Shown here one piece after another: positions 23,801-32,510 of a DNA stretch of 64,000 nucleotides (positions are counted from its first letter, which is position 1; each line of letters begins with the position of its first letter). The notes beneath the pieces were generated by a model. It was not told where the DNA came from. It made no database searches and saw nothing but the letters and a program-made list of their open reading frames with translations. Origin of the DNA: Neospora caninum Liverpool (lineage: Eukaryota; Apicomplexa; Conoidasida; Eucoccidiorida; Sarcocystidae); the NCBI RefSeq assembly GCF_000208865.1, contig NC_018386.1, forward strand, positions 806,001-870,000. The letters run 5' to 3'. A program made the position numbers and the translations under genes.

Positions 23801-26800
23801 CGCTTGCCAGCCCGAGATAGAAAACGCAATCCGTGCAGTTCCGAGTGCGAGAAAGCGGAGACAACTCTTCACACTGGGCGTCTTGTGCGCGCGCGCGTCT
23901 CCGAAAGCCTATGTGCACGGACACACCAAAGCGGAATGGGGAGACCGATAGGCGACGAGAAATTTGCAGACCCGAGACGAAAACGGAACCTGCCTCACCA
24001 ATCACAGCGACGTGGAGGGGCATACCGCCCCTCTTAAACTGGCCGAGAAGTTCACGCGCGACGGCCATGCCCTGGACGCCGCTGATGGACGTGGACGAAT
24101 GTCCTGCGAGCAAATGTTCAGCGCCAGAGCAGAAAGCAAACAAGGCAGCGGTTAAACGAAAGACGAGTCGAGTATTATCCATGCATACCAGGCGTAAAAA
24201 GCGCTCAACCAGGTCCTACACAGGTGCCCACTTCCTTTTCCAGCACCACTGCGTGCTCGTGTACGGCACACTGGTGAAACTGTGAAACCCAGGAGCTGTC
24301 TGGAAAAACCCCTCAAGGTCGGACACGGCGCGCCGCGCATCGATACACCTCGGCTCATCAGCTGACCGTAGCTAGTTTCCACAGCAAGATAGTCGACAGC
24401 TACGTTGGGGAGAAAAAGTGGAGAGACTCCGAGGCTGCAGAGAACTGCCGCAGTGTGTAGCGACACGGGAGGAAAGCGACGTGTCGCTGCTTCAACGCAT
24501 TTGTCGAGAGCGGTTGACGCATCTCTCACCTGCGCCAAAAGGATCATAGATGGACTCTGCTCTCTTGCAGAAGCCCGAGAGGCCTCCGAATTGCCTCAGC
24601 GTCCCCAGAAGATGGCGGCGTCCGGTGAGAATCTGCGACGCGCGACCGCGAACAGAGAGACGAAACGCGTTAACTCGAAAGAAGAGTTGCCCCAGCAAGA
24701 GGTCTCTCTGCCCCGTCATCTAGCCGCGTGCCTTTCCCTTTGTTGCCTCGCCTCATTTTTTGGTTCGCGCCTGCCGCTTCGAGAGCACATACTCGGCACA
24801 TGCATGCTTCCCTGCAGCGTCCACAGCCGCGTCCCGCGCGCTAGCTCCACGGCGTCGGTGTTTCCCTTGGCGCTGAGTTCTCTCGATTCTTGCGCCTTCT
24901 TCCTACCTTGTGAGGGTAGGCCTGATGGGACACGTCGTACACGAGACGGTCGGAGGGGACGTCGAGGACGCGCAGTAAAGCCACAATCACCTCCACCATT
25001 CCGAGAGAAGACGCGAGGTGTCCACCGAGTTGCGAAACCACCCGCAAAATCTCTTGTCGGATTTCCCTGGGGACAAAGGGGAACACAAAAGGGAGATATT
25101 GACGCGTTCGTCCGAGCATGCACGGAGACCCGTTGACTGCAACCGTGTCCCTCTCGCTTTTGCGGTGCGGCGGGAGAATCGCGCCGTCCTGTTATCTTTG
25201 GCTGACACGACGAAGCTGCCCGAATTTTTGCACGGGTGTTCACCTCTAAGAAAGGGACACGGATCCGTTTTTCGCAGCTTCCGGTTGTGTTCTCCCAAGA
25301 AGGCGGGTCTTTGCTCGCGCCGGCACCGGGTGCCGTCTGCGCTCCCTGCCTGCGTATTTCTCGAACCCCACCGACCTAAAATCGTGATGTTTTTGTCGTC
25401 TACATAAATCTAGGAATCCCGGTCAAGTTCCTAAACATCACGGTTCTCTGGCGCTCTATTGAAAGCGAAGAGGGGCTGTGTCCCTGCTTCGGCGGCCTGA
25501 CGCGGTTGAGCCCAGTCACTGAGGCAGCTTCTCGTGAGGTGCGAATGGACAACTACATGCGCAGTTTCGAAACTCCTGCCGATTTACGGAGAAGGAGAAC
25601 GAGAACCTCGCTCACTCAGCCTTTGGCGAGCGGTGGTGCAGGCAACGTACTCGCAGAGACGCGGGAGCAGATGACGGGGAAGTCGCTTCAAATCGACCGG
25701 CAGGTTTACGGAGGAAAGGAGGCCCTGGCCGGCGAATCCCTTCCTGTGCTCGCTCTCGTGGGCTCTGTCGCCGCCACTCCGTAGGTGGGGTGTCCCGCGC
25801 CGAGGTAGCAGCGGAGGGACAGATCGTCGCTCGAAGAAGACCGAAGACGAGTCGGCGGCCGACGAGAGGAACGGAGACGACAAAGAGGCAGGCGAAGCCC
25901 CTTCCGAACGCGACTGGTGGGAAAGACCCGCCGAGGACCGGTCTAGGTTGTTTCGTGCCGCTGACGACAGGTCTTCTGCTTCTCTCTTATCGGGCGCTGA
26001 GGCAGCCGCGAGTGGGGCGGCATCGGAGGTTTCGCTCTGTTCCTCTTCGTCCCGTTTGCGCGCGGGTTCTCGGTCGCGCAGAAAGGCCGGCGGGGGAAGA
26101 GGCAAGGGAAGCGAGGGAGAGCGATTCGGCAAAAGAAAAGGTGCTACGAGACAAGCTGAAGACGAGAAGGAGGACTCGCAGGGAGAGATGAGGGGAAAGG
26201 GGAAGCGCGGAGCGACAGGGAGGCGAAGCCGCAACAGCGGCACCGAGGCGGGAGCGGCCGGCACGAGAAAGAAGCCGCGGGTCGCGGACGGAGACTCGGC
26301 GTGAGGCGAAGCACACGGAGACGCGCAGTGTGAGACGGGGGACTCGAGACACGAAGGCGGCGTGAAAGAAGGATGAAAGGCGAAGGCGGCGCGAGAACGA
26401 CAGCCGTCTCGAGAGACCGCGGAAGAGAGTATAAACGGAACTCTGCCTCGGGAACCCAGATCTCGGAGGTCACCCCACCTGGTATCAGGAACTGCCTGAC
26501 GAGACAGAAGAAAAGATAACGGAAGATCGAACAGACGCGGCGAAGGAAGTGCACGTGGGTGTAGCCCTATACATCGGAAACGCGCAGCGCAAGGATCTTT
26601 GTTCTTGGAAGCGAACGAACACCGCGCCTGTCCCACGTCCTGCATGTCTTCTGTAACCGTCCGATTCGCTCTCGGAAGCCTCTGCAAGGAATACACAGAG
26701 GAAGAAGGGCTGAAGCTATCGCTGTCGCGCGGTTGCCGTAGGCGATTCCGTAGACGCGATGCCACATCCCCGGGCCAAGAAACAAGAGTGTACGCGCTGG

Positions 26801-27788
26801 GAGCCTTGGGGCTTCCCGGCGCAGCTGCGACGGTCTGCAGCTGGAGAGACGGCGAGGGAAGGACGGAAGGCGACGTCGCTGCTGGAGTTAACGCGAGGCA
26901 GGGGACTGACAAGAGGAGAAGAGGCAGACAGAGGAAGGACGTGAGAAGGATGGCGGGGGAGAAGCGAGGGGAGGAAAGGCGTGGCACATGTGAAGAGAAG
27001 AAGAACGGGGAAGGCAGAGGAGACGAGACACCAGGAAATGTCCTAAAGAGACAAGGAAGCTTCCCAGGGAAGGGTGCGGGCGCAGAGCTGCTGTGTAATC
27101 GAGGAGGGGAAGAGGAAGCAGCGAGAGAAGGAACAGCGCAGGCCGAACGAAACCGGGCCGAGCGAGAAGCGGGCGGCCCCGCCGCCGCTCTCCCCGTACG
27201 CGGAGGCCTCTGAGCACAAGTGGCGTGTGACTTGCGCGGCAAGGCAGACGAAGGTGAAGACGAACTAACTGCATTCGGAAGAGAGCGAGGAGAGAGGAAC
27301 GACGTGGAGTCATCGAAGGAAGCCGAGGGAGCCTGTCTGGTCGCCGCTGCAGACGGCGATCCGGCTGGTCTTCTCCACGTTTCCTCCGTAGCGACGCGAG
27401 GCTTGAAAATGCTCTCGTGCTCCCTTCCTGGGACCCTCGAGTGGTCCCACGTCTTCTCTCTCTCGCATTTCTTCCTTTTCCTTCTGTGTCTCTTGGTTCG
27501 CACTGACCAGCCACACGGTGTATGTCCTGTGGCGGCAGCCCCAGACGACCGTCTTGTCCCTGTTCCGTTTCTTCCTCTCCCATTTTCGCTTCTGCCCCGA
27601 CGCCTTCTGAGGTGCTTCCTGCCGGCGGCTTCTTGGTGTCCTACTCTGGCGAGACAAGAAAACCAGAGCGGAACGGGGAAACGAGTCGAGCGGACTTTGA
27701 CCCTTCTCGTCGCGCGTGCCCTGGGCGGGAACCGCCGACTTTTCCGTCTCCCCCTTCGCCGCTGTTTGAGAGCGGAAATGTCAGACAT
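17867..27788 (-). CDS. DXS: 1-deoxy-D-xylulose-5-phosphate synthase (apicoplast)
   Basis: DXS condenses pyruvate and glyceraldehyde-3-phosphate using thiamine diphosphate, the first step of plastid isoprenoid synthesis. Twelve exons: 27788-25651, 25066-24907, 24632-24530, 24103-23999, 23562-23434, 23053-22617, 22058-21436, 20495-20354, 19683-19595, 19077-18981, 18604-18182, 18034-17867. Total 4,614 nt, 1,537 residues. Visible motifs in order: [50 protein letters not shown]; the thiamine site from [15 protein letters not shown] to [35 protein letters not shown]; the catalytic-Glu motif [42 protein letters not shown]; and [13 protein letters not shown]. About 700 residues of Arg/Ser/Pro-rich leader precede the enzyme. 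Within it [17 protein letters not shown] is a strong internal hydrophobic segment, consistent with apicoplast targeting by a recessed signal. ATG 28157 in the same frame would add 123 residues. An assembly gap lies in intron 7. Confidence 0.93.
20681..20704. repeat. Poly-G tract (24 G)
   Basis: A homopolymer in DXS intron 7, directly left of a duplicated, error-like segment and the assembly gap. A similar 14-G tract occurs at 21072-21085. Confidence 0.9.
20705..20833. repeat. Imperfect copy of 21086-21214 next to the gap
   Basis: The bases following the poly-G tract at 20681-20704 match, at roughly four in five positions, the bases following the poly-G tract at 21072-21085. Both share CTACAAGGTTC-, GCTAGCTTGTT- and GGCCTTGT-like blocks in the same order. 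It is either a real tandem duplication or low-quality read sequence of the same locus left unmerged. Confidence 0.8.
20834..20933. other. Assembly gap (100 N)
   Basis: Exactly 100 N, the usual placeholder for a gap of unknown size. It lies inside DXS intron 7 (20496-21435), so no coding sequence is lost in the model given here. Confidence 0.98.
21072..21085. repeat. Poly-G tract (14 G)
   Basis: The second G homopolymer in DXS intron 7. It begins the right-hand copy of the duplicated segment. Confidence 0.9.
22446..22483. repeat. 17-bp inverted repeat (hairpin) in a DXS intron
   Basis: The arm CGGTTTGGCCTTGCGTG (22446-22462) and the arm CACGCAAGACCAAACCG (22467-22483) pair at 16 of 17 positions around the loop GAAG. 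It lies in DXS intron 6 (22059-22616). In either transcript orientation it would form a very stable stem. Confidence 0.9.
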
Positions 27789-30700
27789 CTTGGAGAGTTG
27801 CTTGGTCGCCTGGCAAATTCGATCCGCCCCCTCTCGGTGTTTCCTTCCTATTCTCTCCGCGTGCGAGCCTTTTCTGCCCGGAGAGCGGAACGCCTTTTTT
27901 TGTGGTCTAGAACAGACGCGACACGCAGTGAGCGCAGCAGCGCAACGAAATCGCCCTAAGAGCAGACTCAAGTGAAACCAGCTTTTTCCCAGATGGAAAG
28001 GCAGAACCGCGCAACCGGGAAGCTGGGGGCGTGCCGCGAACGAGGGACGGAACGGGAGAGACTTTTTGCGAAGCAGGCGCCGCCAGCAATACTGCGACGG
28101 GCGACAAATCGAAGGAGCGAAGGGAAATGGAGCGAGAACGTATACAACGAGTCTCAAGAAAAGTGGGCTGAAAGTGCTGGACTGGGTCGTCGGAGATGAA
28201 GATCCAATGAACGAGCGAAAACCGTTTTCGCCGCTCAGCAGACTGCATTCAAGTGTACCGACACACCGCCAAAAGCAGGACAGACCGCGTCGGAAAAGGG
28301 TGACTCACAGGAACGGTCAAAACGAGAGGGAATGAGAGAGAGAGAGGACCAGGAGGTGAGACAACCTGGCGGAAAGGCGGTGAGGGGTCTGTGGTGTCTC
28401 GCCTGTCTCCCACTTCATCTCTGGTGGGCGTTCGGGTATATCGCTCTCTTGTGTGTCGGAGTCCGAAGCAGAAGAGAGGAGAACGAAACAAAAAGCGTCA
28501 GAGCTGCCTCGTTTCTCCTTCTTGTGCCTCCTGGATTTCCTCGTATTCTCTTCCGTTCTGTGTCATTCCCGCGCTTTAGAACCTTGGACGGGTTTGCGTG
28601 TCGTAAGTCGCGGAGATACGACGCTCCACCGCCCTCTCTTCTATTTTTCCGTCATTGGGGGCAGACCGGACGAAGGAAGAGCACAGAGGTAGGTTCTGAG
28701 CGCCGTAGAGAGACGAAAAGAAAAGCTCAAAACGCAGTCACTAGACTTGTCAACATCCTCGGGCCCCGCAATTGTAGAATGGGCTGGGGCGAAACCTGTC
28801 GCCTTTTCCTCTCGTCGGGCCTTGCTTCGACAGTTCTGCCAGAATCTCTTTGCGGTCTCATCTCTGTTCGAACCCGTTGAGAACGCGAGAAGCGGAATTT
28901 CAGATGCAGAGTGTCGGTCGAACATCCCCTGAATGGCGGGGCTGCGCGCTGAAGACAAACGAGCTGTGCATGTCACGGTCGTCCGTGAGGGAAAATTGCA
29001 AGTACAGAGGGGAGAAATATCCTTTGGAATGGACGGAAAACACGAAAAAAAAGTGCGGAAGTTCTCCTCCTCGGCGCTGCTTCATTTCGGAGGGCAAAAG
29101 TATGGGGTACAACAAACTCGGACCACTGCCGGGTGAAGACAAGAGAGGGACCAGAGGTGGGTGTGCACCAGCTGTTCTCTGTGACGGTCCCTCGTTCCTT
29201 GTCTTCCGTTCGGAATTGTTTTTTCGAGCCTCGGGAAAGAGACAGAAAGTGCTACGTTGTGGCGAGAAAAGGGACCAGCAAAGAAACGAAACACGCCGGC
29301 ATTTCCAAGTCTCAGTCGCGGCACAGCACGGCTGGTCTCCTGCGGCGTGGGGTTCAATTCGCCAGGGCCGTCAGCGGCTCTCGTTTGAGGGGCGCATACT
29401 GGCGGGAAGGCGGGAGCTCCAGGCAACGGGAAACGCGGTGTACACAGAAACCTGCCGACTTACTGAGCGAAATACGGATGGAACGAGACTAAGCGAGACA
29501 GGGCGTCAGATGCGAGCGACTGACAGATGTCAACGAAACAAGGGGGAAAGGCATACCTGCTCGACAAGGCATCAGCCACAGAAAACACCGGCTGTCGGGG
29601 ACCTCAACCCACGAGGGCTCCTCGTGTTCACTCCCGCGCGTCCGTTGAAGAAGCCTTCTAGGTACATGGCTCGTAGCAGCACGCGCGAGAAACAGTTGAG
29701 AGAGAGAGTACGAGAGCTCTTGCGAGACGTCATGCTTTCCTTCGTCGGCTTTTACCCGCTTCCCCCAGCGCTGAAAATAACGGAGGTCGTCTACTCGGAG
29801 GCTACCAGTCACTCGCCCGTTCGGGTTGTGCAACGATGCTTTCTTTGGGCGGACCCGAAGAGGCGCTCCCGGAACCTCCGCCTCGACTTCTACCGTTTCC
29901 CATTCATTTATTTCCTCGTGAGCCGCCTAAGAGGTGTTTCGACACCGTTCTCACGCGGGTCACCGCCGCTTCGCCAGTTCCCCCGACAGTAGTGCACACT
30001 TCGCTCCTGCCAAAGTGATGTGTCGGCCTGTTTTGTAGACAACCTGTATTCGGTGCTTTGGTTAGGGTACTTATCACCTACTGTACTTCTCAAGGGACTA
30101 TACGAATCTTGAACATCCTCTCAAGGCAGGAGAAAATAAAGAACAGGCAACAATTGCAAGGTTGTACAGGGACTGGTGTGAGTCCTGCTGTCTGTCACGT
30201 GCCTCTCTGCGGTAGAGAGGCAAAATGGGACGTCGGGTGTTCTCCCTTCCAGAGGACAGACACTACAACGGCCACACGCTCCAGGGGTCTCCAGAAGAAA
30301 GAACAGGTGTGTGATAAACAACGGTTGATCATTTTTGTTTGTATCGTGCTCGGCGGGGCTCACAGCGGCCTGCCGCCAAAAACCCCTCACCGGAGGGGGA
30401 TCGCGTTGATCATCATTGTGACAAAAAGGAATGAACCAAATATACTTGGATAACAAGGCGAAAACCGCCGGGTCATTTCAGCCCCCCCACACATACACGA
30501 TTCAAAAGCATTATTTTACAGCGAATGCAGCCGCGAGCTGTCTAGGTGAATGTTGATCAGCGCGCCTGATCACGTATGAAACAAACATGAATAATGCAGA
30601 CAAAGGGTCTATTTGCCATATCGATACAAAAGAAACAACTCATCAGGATGCTCGGTCCAGACATTTGGCAAGAAACAGGAACCGTCCACTTAATTTACTT

Positions 30701-30874
30701 CGTCCGGGAGACACACTTTCACCGACGCTGATCGGTAGTGGGCAGCCATATGCTGTGCGCCTTCGCAGAGTCAGCATGAATGCAGTGAGCGGGATTTGTC
30801 CGTACTGTCGGTTAGGCGTGCCTCGCCTTCTATCGGCTAGAAAGGCGCGGTGCTGTCCGACAGAGGCGTGTTGT
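27789..30874. other. Upstream region of DXS, with no confidently called gene
   Basis: This 3.1-kb stretch lies between the start of DXS and the stop of the next minus-strand gene. It should hold the DXS promoter and 5' leader (27789 to about 28300). Short perfect inverted repeats occur at 30201-30221 (GCCTCTCT, 5-base loop, AGAGAGGC) and 30553-30571 (TGATCAG, 5-base loop, CTGATCA). An open frame at 28904-29992 is listed separately. Confidence 0.5.
28904..29992 (+). CDS. Long open frame of unknown status upstream of DXS
   Basis: From the ATG at 28904 there are 362 codons before a stop. This is far longer than the other unexplained frames in this window's intergenic DNA and is not the shadow of a recognised gene. 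The predicted product is basic (many Arg/Lys), has no signal peptide or transmembrane segment that I trust, and matches no family I know. The ATG directly follows a TTTCAG that could be a splice acceptor, so it might be an exon. It could equally be non-coding DNA or the 5' leader region antisense to DXS. Confidence 0.25.
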   Translation: MQSVGRTSPEWRGCALKTNELCMSRSSVRENCKYRGEKYPLEWTENTKKKCGSSPPRRCFISEGKSMGYNKLGPLPGEDKRGTRGGCAPAVLCDGPSFLVFRSELFFRASGKRQKVLRCGEKRDQQRNETRRHFQVSVAAQHGWSPAAWGSIRQGRQRLSFEGRILAGRRELQATGNAVYTETCRLTERNTDGTRLSETGRQMRATDRCQRNKGERHTCSTRHQPQKTPAVGDLNPRGLLVFTPARPLKKPSRYMARSSTREKQLRERVRELLRDVMLSFVGFYPLPPALKITEVVYSEATSHSPVRVVQRCFLWADPKRRSRNLRLDFYRFPFIYFLVSRLRGVSTPFSRGSPPLRQFPRQ

Positions 30875-32485
30875 CTACTGAGTCCCATCTTCGTCGTCCT
30901 CTCTCTTCCTCTTCGTAACTGAAGAGCTAGGACTCTTCGTAGCAGCTGCAGCTGAAGTGCTAGGACTCTCCATAGCAACTGCAGCTGAAGTGCTGGGACT
31001 CTCCTCAGAAGCTCTTTCTAAAGGGTTTTTCCCCTTTTCCCGCGCCTCCTCCATGCTTAAGACTATGGGACGGACCTTATCGAGTTTCTGTATCATGATT
31101 TTCTGTAACAGAGCTGCTCTAAGGTTTCCGTGTTGCGCCAACTTTCTGGGCGAAGACCTTTCAACCTTCTTTTGCACTAAATCCAGTATGCCCCTTAGTG
31201 GTAAATTGTCATCCTCCACGAAAAGAGGGGCGCGGCTTACGAGCTGCTTTTTTTTTAAACGGCGAAGACGCGCCAGGCCCTGCGCACCATCTGGAACCGG
31301 CTGTCGAGGGTGCGGCGCGGCGGGGCGTGTCCCACTGACGGAAGGGGTAGCCTTCTTCGTTTGTTTCGTTCCTTCCTCGGAAGGTTTACCAGTGCTACCA
31401 GATGCCCCTTCGGAACCTGTACTTTCGGCGGGTTGGGAGGACCGCGCGCGTCGATTCCGTTCTCTTATTGCAGCGAGTATAAGTTGTGCAGTCCATTTCC
31501 CGGCCTGATCATGTGCCAGGAGCCTCCGCAGCGAGTGACTCGTTCGTGAGTGAAGGATTTCCAGTTTCTTTTTCGCCACCAACTGCAGAAGTTGTAGTGG
31601 GTCCCACCGGGCGTCTACTATGCGGAGGGGGGCGGTTCTCGCCAGCTTGTTGGGAGCCCCTCCAGACCTGCTGGGACCGGCTACGGCAAACCCTCCGCTC
31701 AGTGACGTCCCTGGAAACTCTCGCGATGTTCGTTCGAGCGGATCGTCTTCCCTCGCGCTGTGTGTAGATTCATTTCTTTGACCGGGCCGTCCCCCTGCAC
31801 ATGCAGGCCCGCGCACCTGACCACCACTTCCCACTCCCTTCGGATCTGGAATCTCTGACCGAGTTCCCCTGAGCCCTGCGATTCGGCCGGGGTCGCCAGG
31901 GTGTTTCAGAATTGTATCGCGGAAGCGCTCTGACGCCATAGCACCACTCCGTGGTACACTGGTAACAAACCGAAGGGCTGCAAAAGTCGTCGATGCAGTT
32001 GTAAGGAAATTCTGTGCCGAACGGCCACTGGAGCTTGAGGCGGGATTTAACTTGTCCGTTTTTCGCTCGCACTCTCTTGGAGGCTCGTCAGCAAGGCGCC
32101 GACCGACTAATCCGCCGGGGAAGCTGGCCAAACGATATCTCGTTAGGCGAGGAACCTTGTCCCCGTCGTTCCATTCTACACCAGCCACGAATCGGCCAAC
32201 TCCAGTGACATTCTGTAGAACCAAAACGAGAGCTCCGACTTCGAAGAGTCTACAGACAAGCCTTACCCGCGATTGACTCCGATACATAACGCCGTTTGGC
32301 ACCGCATCTACGACGATTCCTGCCGCTGGCTCCGCAATTGCATACTCACTGGAAACATCTGCACAGCGTCGCTGTAGCTCAGCAGGCATCAGATTATCGC
32401 TTTGAACCTCTGGCGGCTTCGCAGCTCGGAAGCCACTAACAACAGACATATTGGTGGTAGCGGGACATGGAAACACAACAGACAT
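30875..32485 (-). CDS. Unrecognised Ser/Arg-rich protein with internal tandem repeats
   Basis: A single open frame of 536 residues from the first ATG at 32485; the frame stays open upstream to about 32647 without another ATG, so an upstream exon is possible. It starts with a duplicated FPCPATT-MSVV unit (36-bp DNA repeat at 32439-32510). A middle part holds VLVLQNVTGVGRFVAGVEWN and WDPLQLLQLVAKKKLEILHS. It ends with three imperfect units of the type SPSTSAA (DNA about 30918-31010) followed by KRKREDDEDGTQ, a possible nuclear localisation signal and acidic tail. I recognise no domain and assign no function. It lies between DXS and recG on the same strand. Coding potential rests on length and repeat phase only. 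Confidence 0.5.
   Translation of the reverse strand: MSVVFPCPATTNMSVVSGFRAAKPPEVQSDNLMPAELQRRCADVSSEYAIAEPAAGIVVDAVPNGVMYRSQSRVRLVCRLFEVGALVLVLQNVTGVGRFVAGVEWNDGDKVPRLTRYRLASFPGGLVGRRLADEPPRECERKTDKLNPASSSSGRSAQNFLTTASTTFAALRFVTSVPRSGAMASERFRDTILKHPGDPGRIAGLRGTRSEIPDPKGVGSGGQVRGPACAGGRPGQRNESTHSAREDDPLERTSREFPGTSLSGGFAVAGPSRSGGAPNKLARTAPLRIVDARWDPLQLLQLVAKKKLEILHSRTSHSLRRLLAHDQAGKWTAQLILAAIRERNRRARSSQPAESTGSEGASGSTGKPSEEGTKQTKKATPSVSGTRPAAPHPRQPVPDGAQGLARLRRLKKKQLVSRAPLFVEDDNLPLRGILDLVQKKVERSSPRKLAQHGNLRAALLQKIMIQKLDKVRPIVLSMEEAREKGKNPLERASEESPSTSAAVAMESPSTSAAAATKSPSSSVTKRKREDDEDGTQ
30918..31010. repeat. Imperfect tandem repeat, about 33-bp unit, three copies
   Basis: Units beginning CTGAAG-GCTAGGACTCT recur three times with decreasing similarity. 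On the minus strand they encode SPSTSAAVAME-, SPSTSAAAATK- and SPSSSVTK-like units at the C-terminus of the unrecognised protein. Confidence 0.75.
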
Positions 32486-32510
32486 AGTGGTGGTAGCGGG
32501 ACATGGAAAC
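32439..32510. repeat. 36-bp direct tandem repeat, two copies
   Basis: Copies 32439-32474 and 32475-32510 differ at one base. The unit length is a multiple of three, so the reading frame of the minus-strand gene is kept and the protein unit FPCPATT-MSVV is duplicated. Confidence 0.9.

Noticed and set aside
26599..27975. Plus-strand frames of 204 and 251 codons
   Set aside because: They lie opposite the long DXS leader; high GC and Arg/Ser bias there creates open shadow frames.
32358..32392. A tRNA-like string (GTAGCTCAGCAGG) in the unrecognised gene
   Set aside because: Only a D-arm-like word is present; there is no matching acceptor stem, anticodon arm or T-arm around it.
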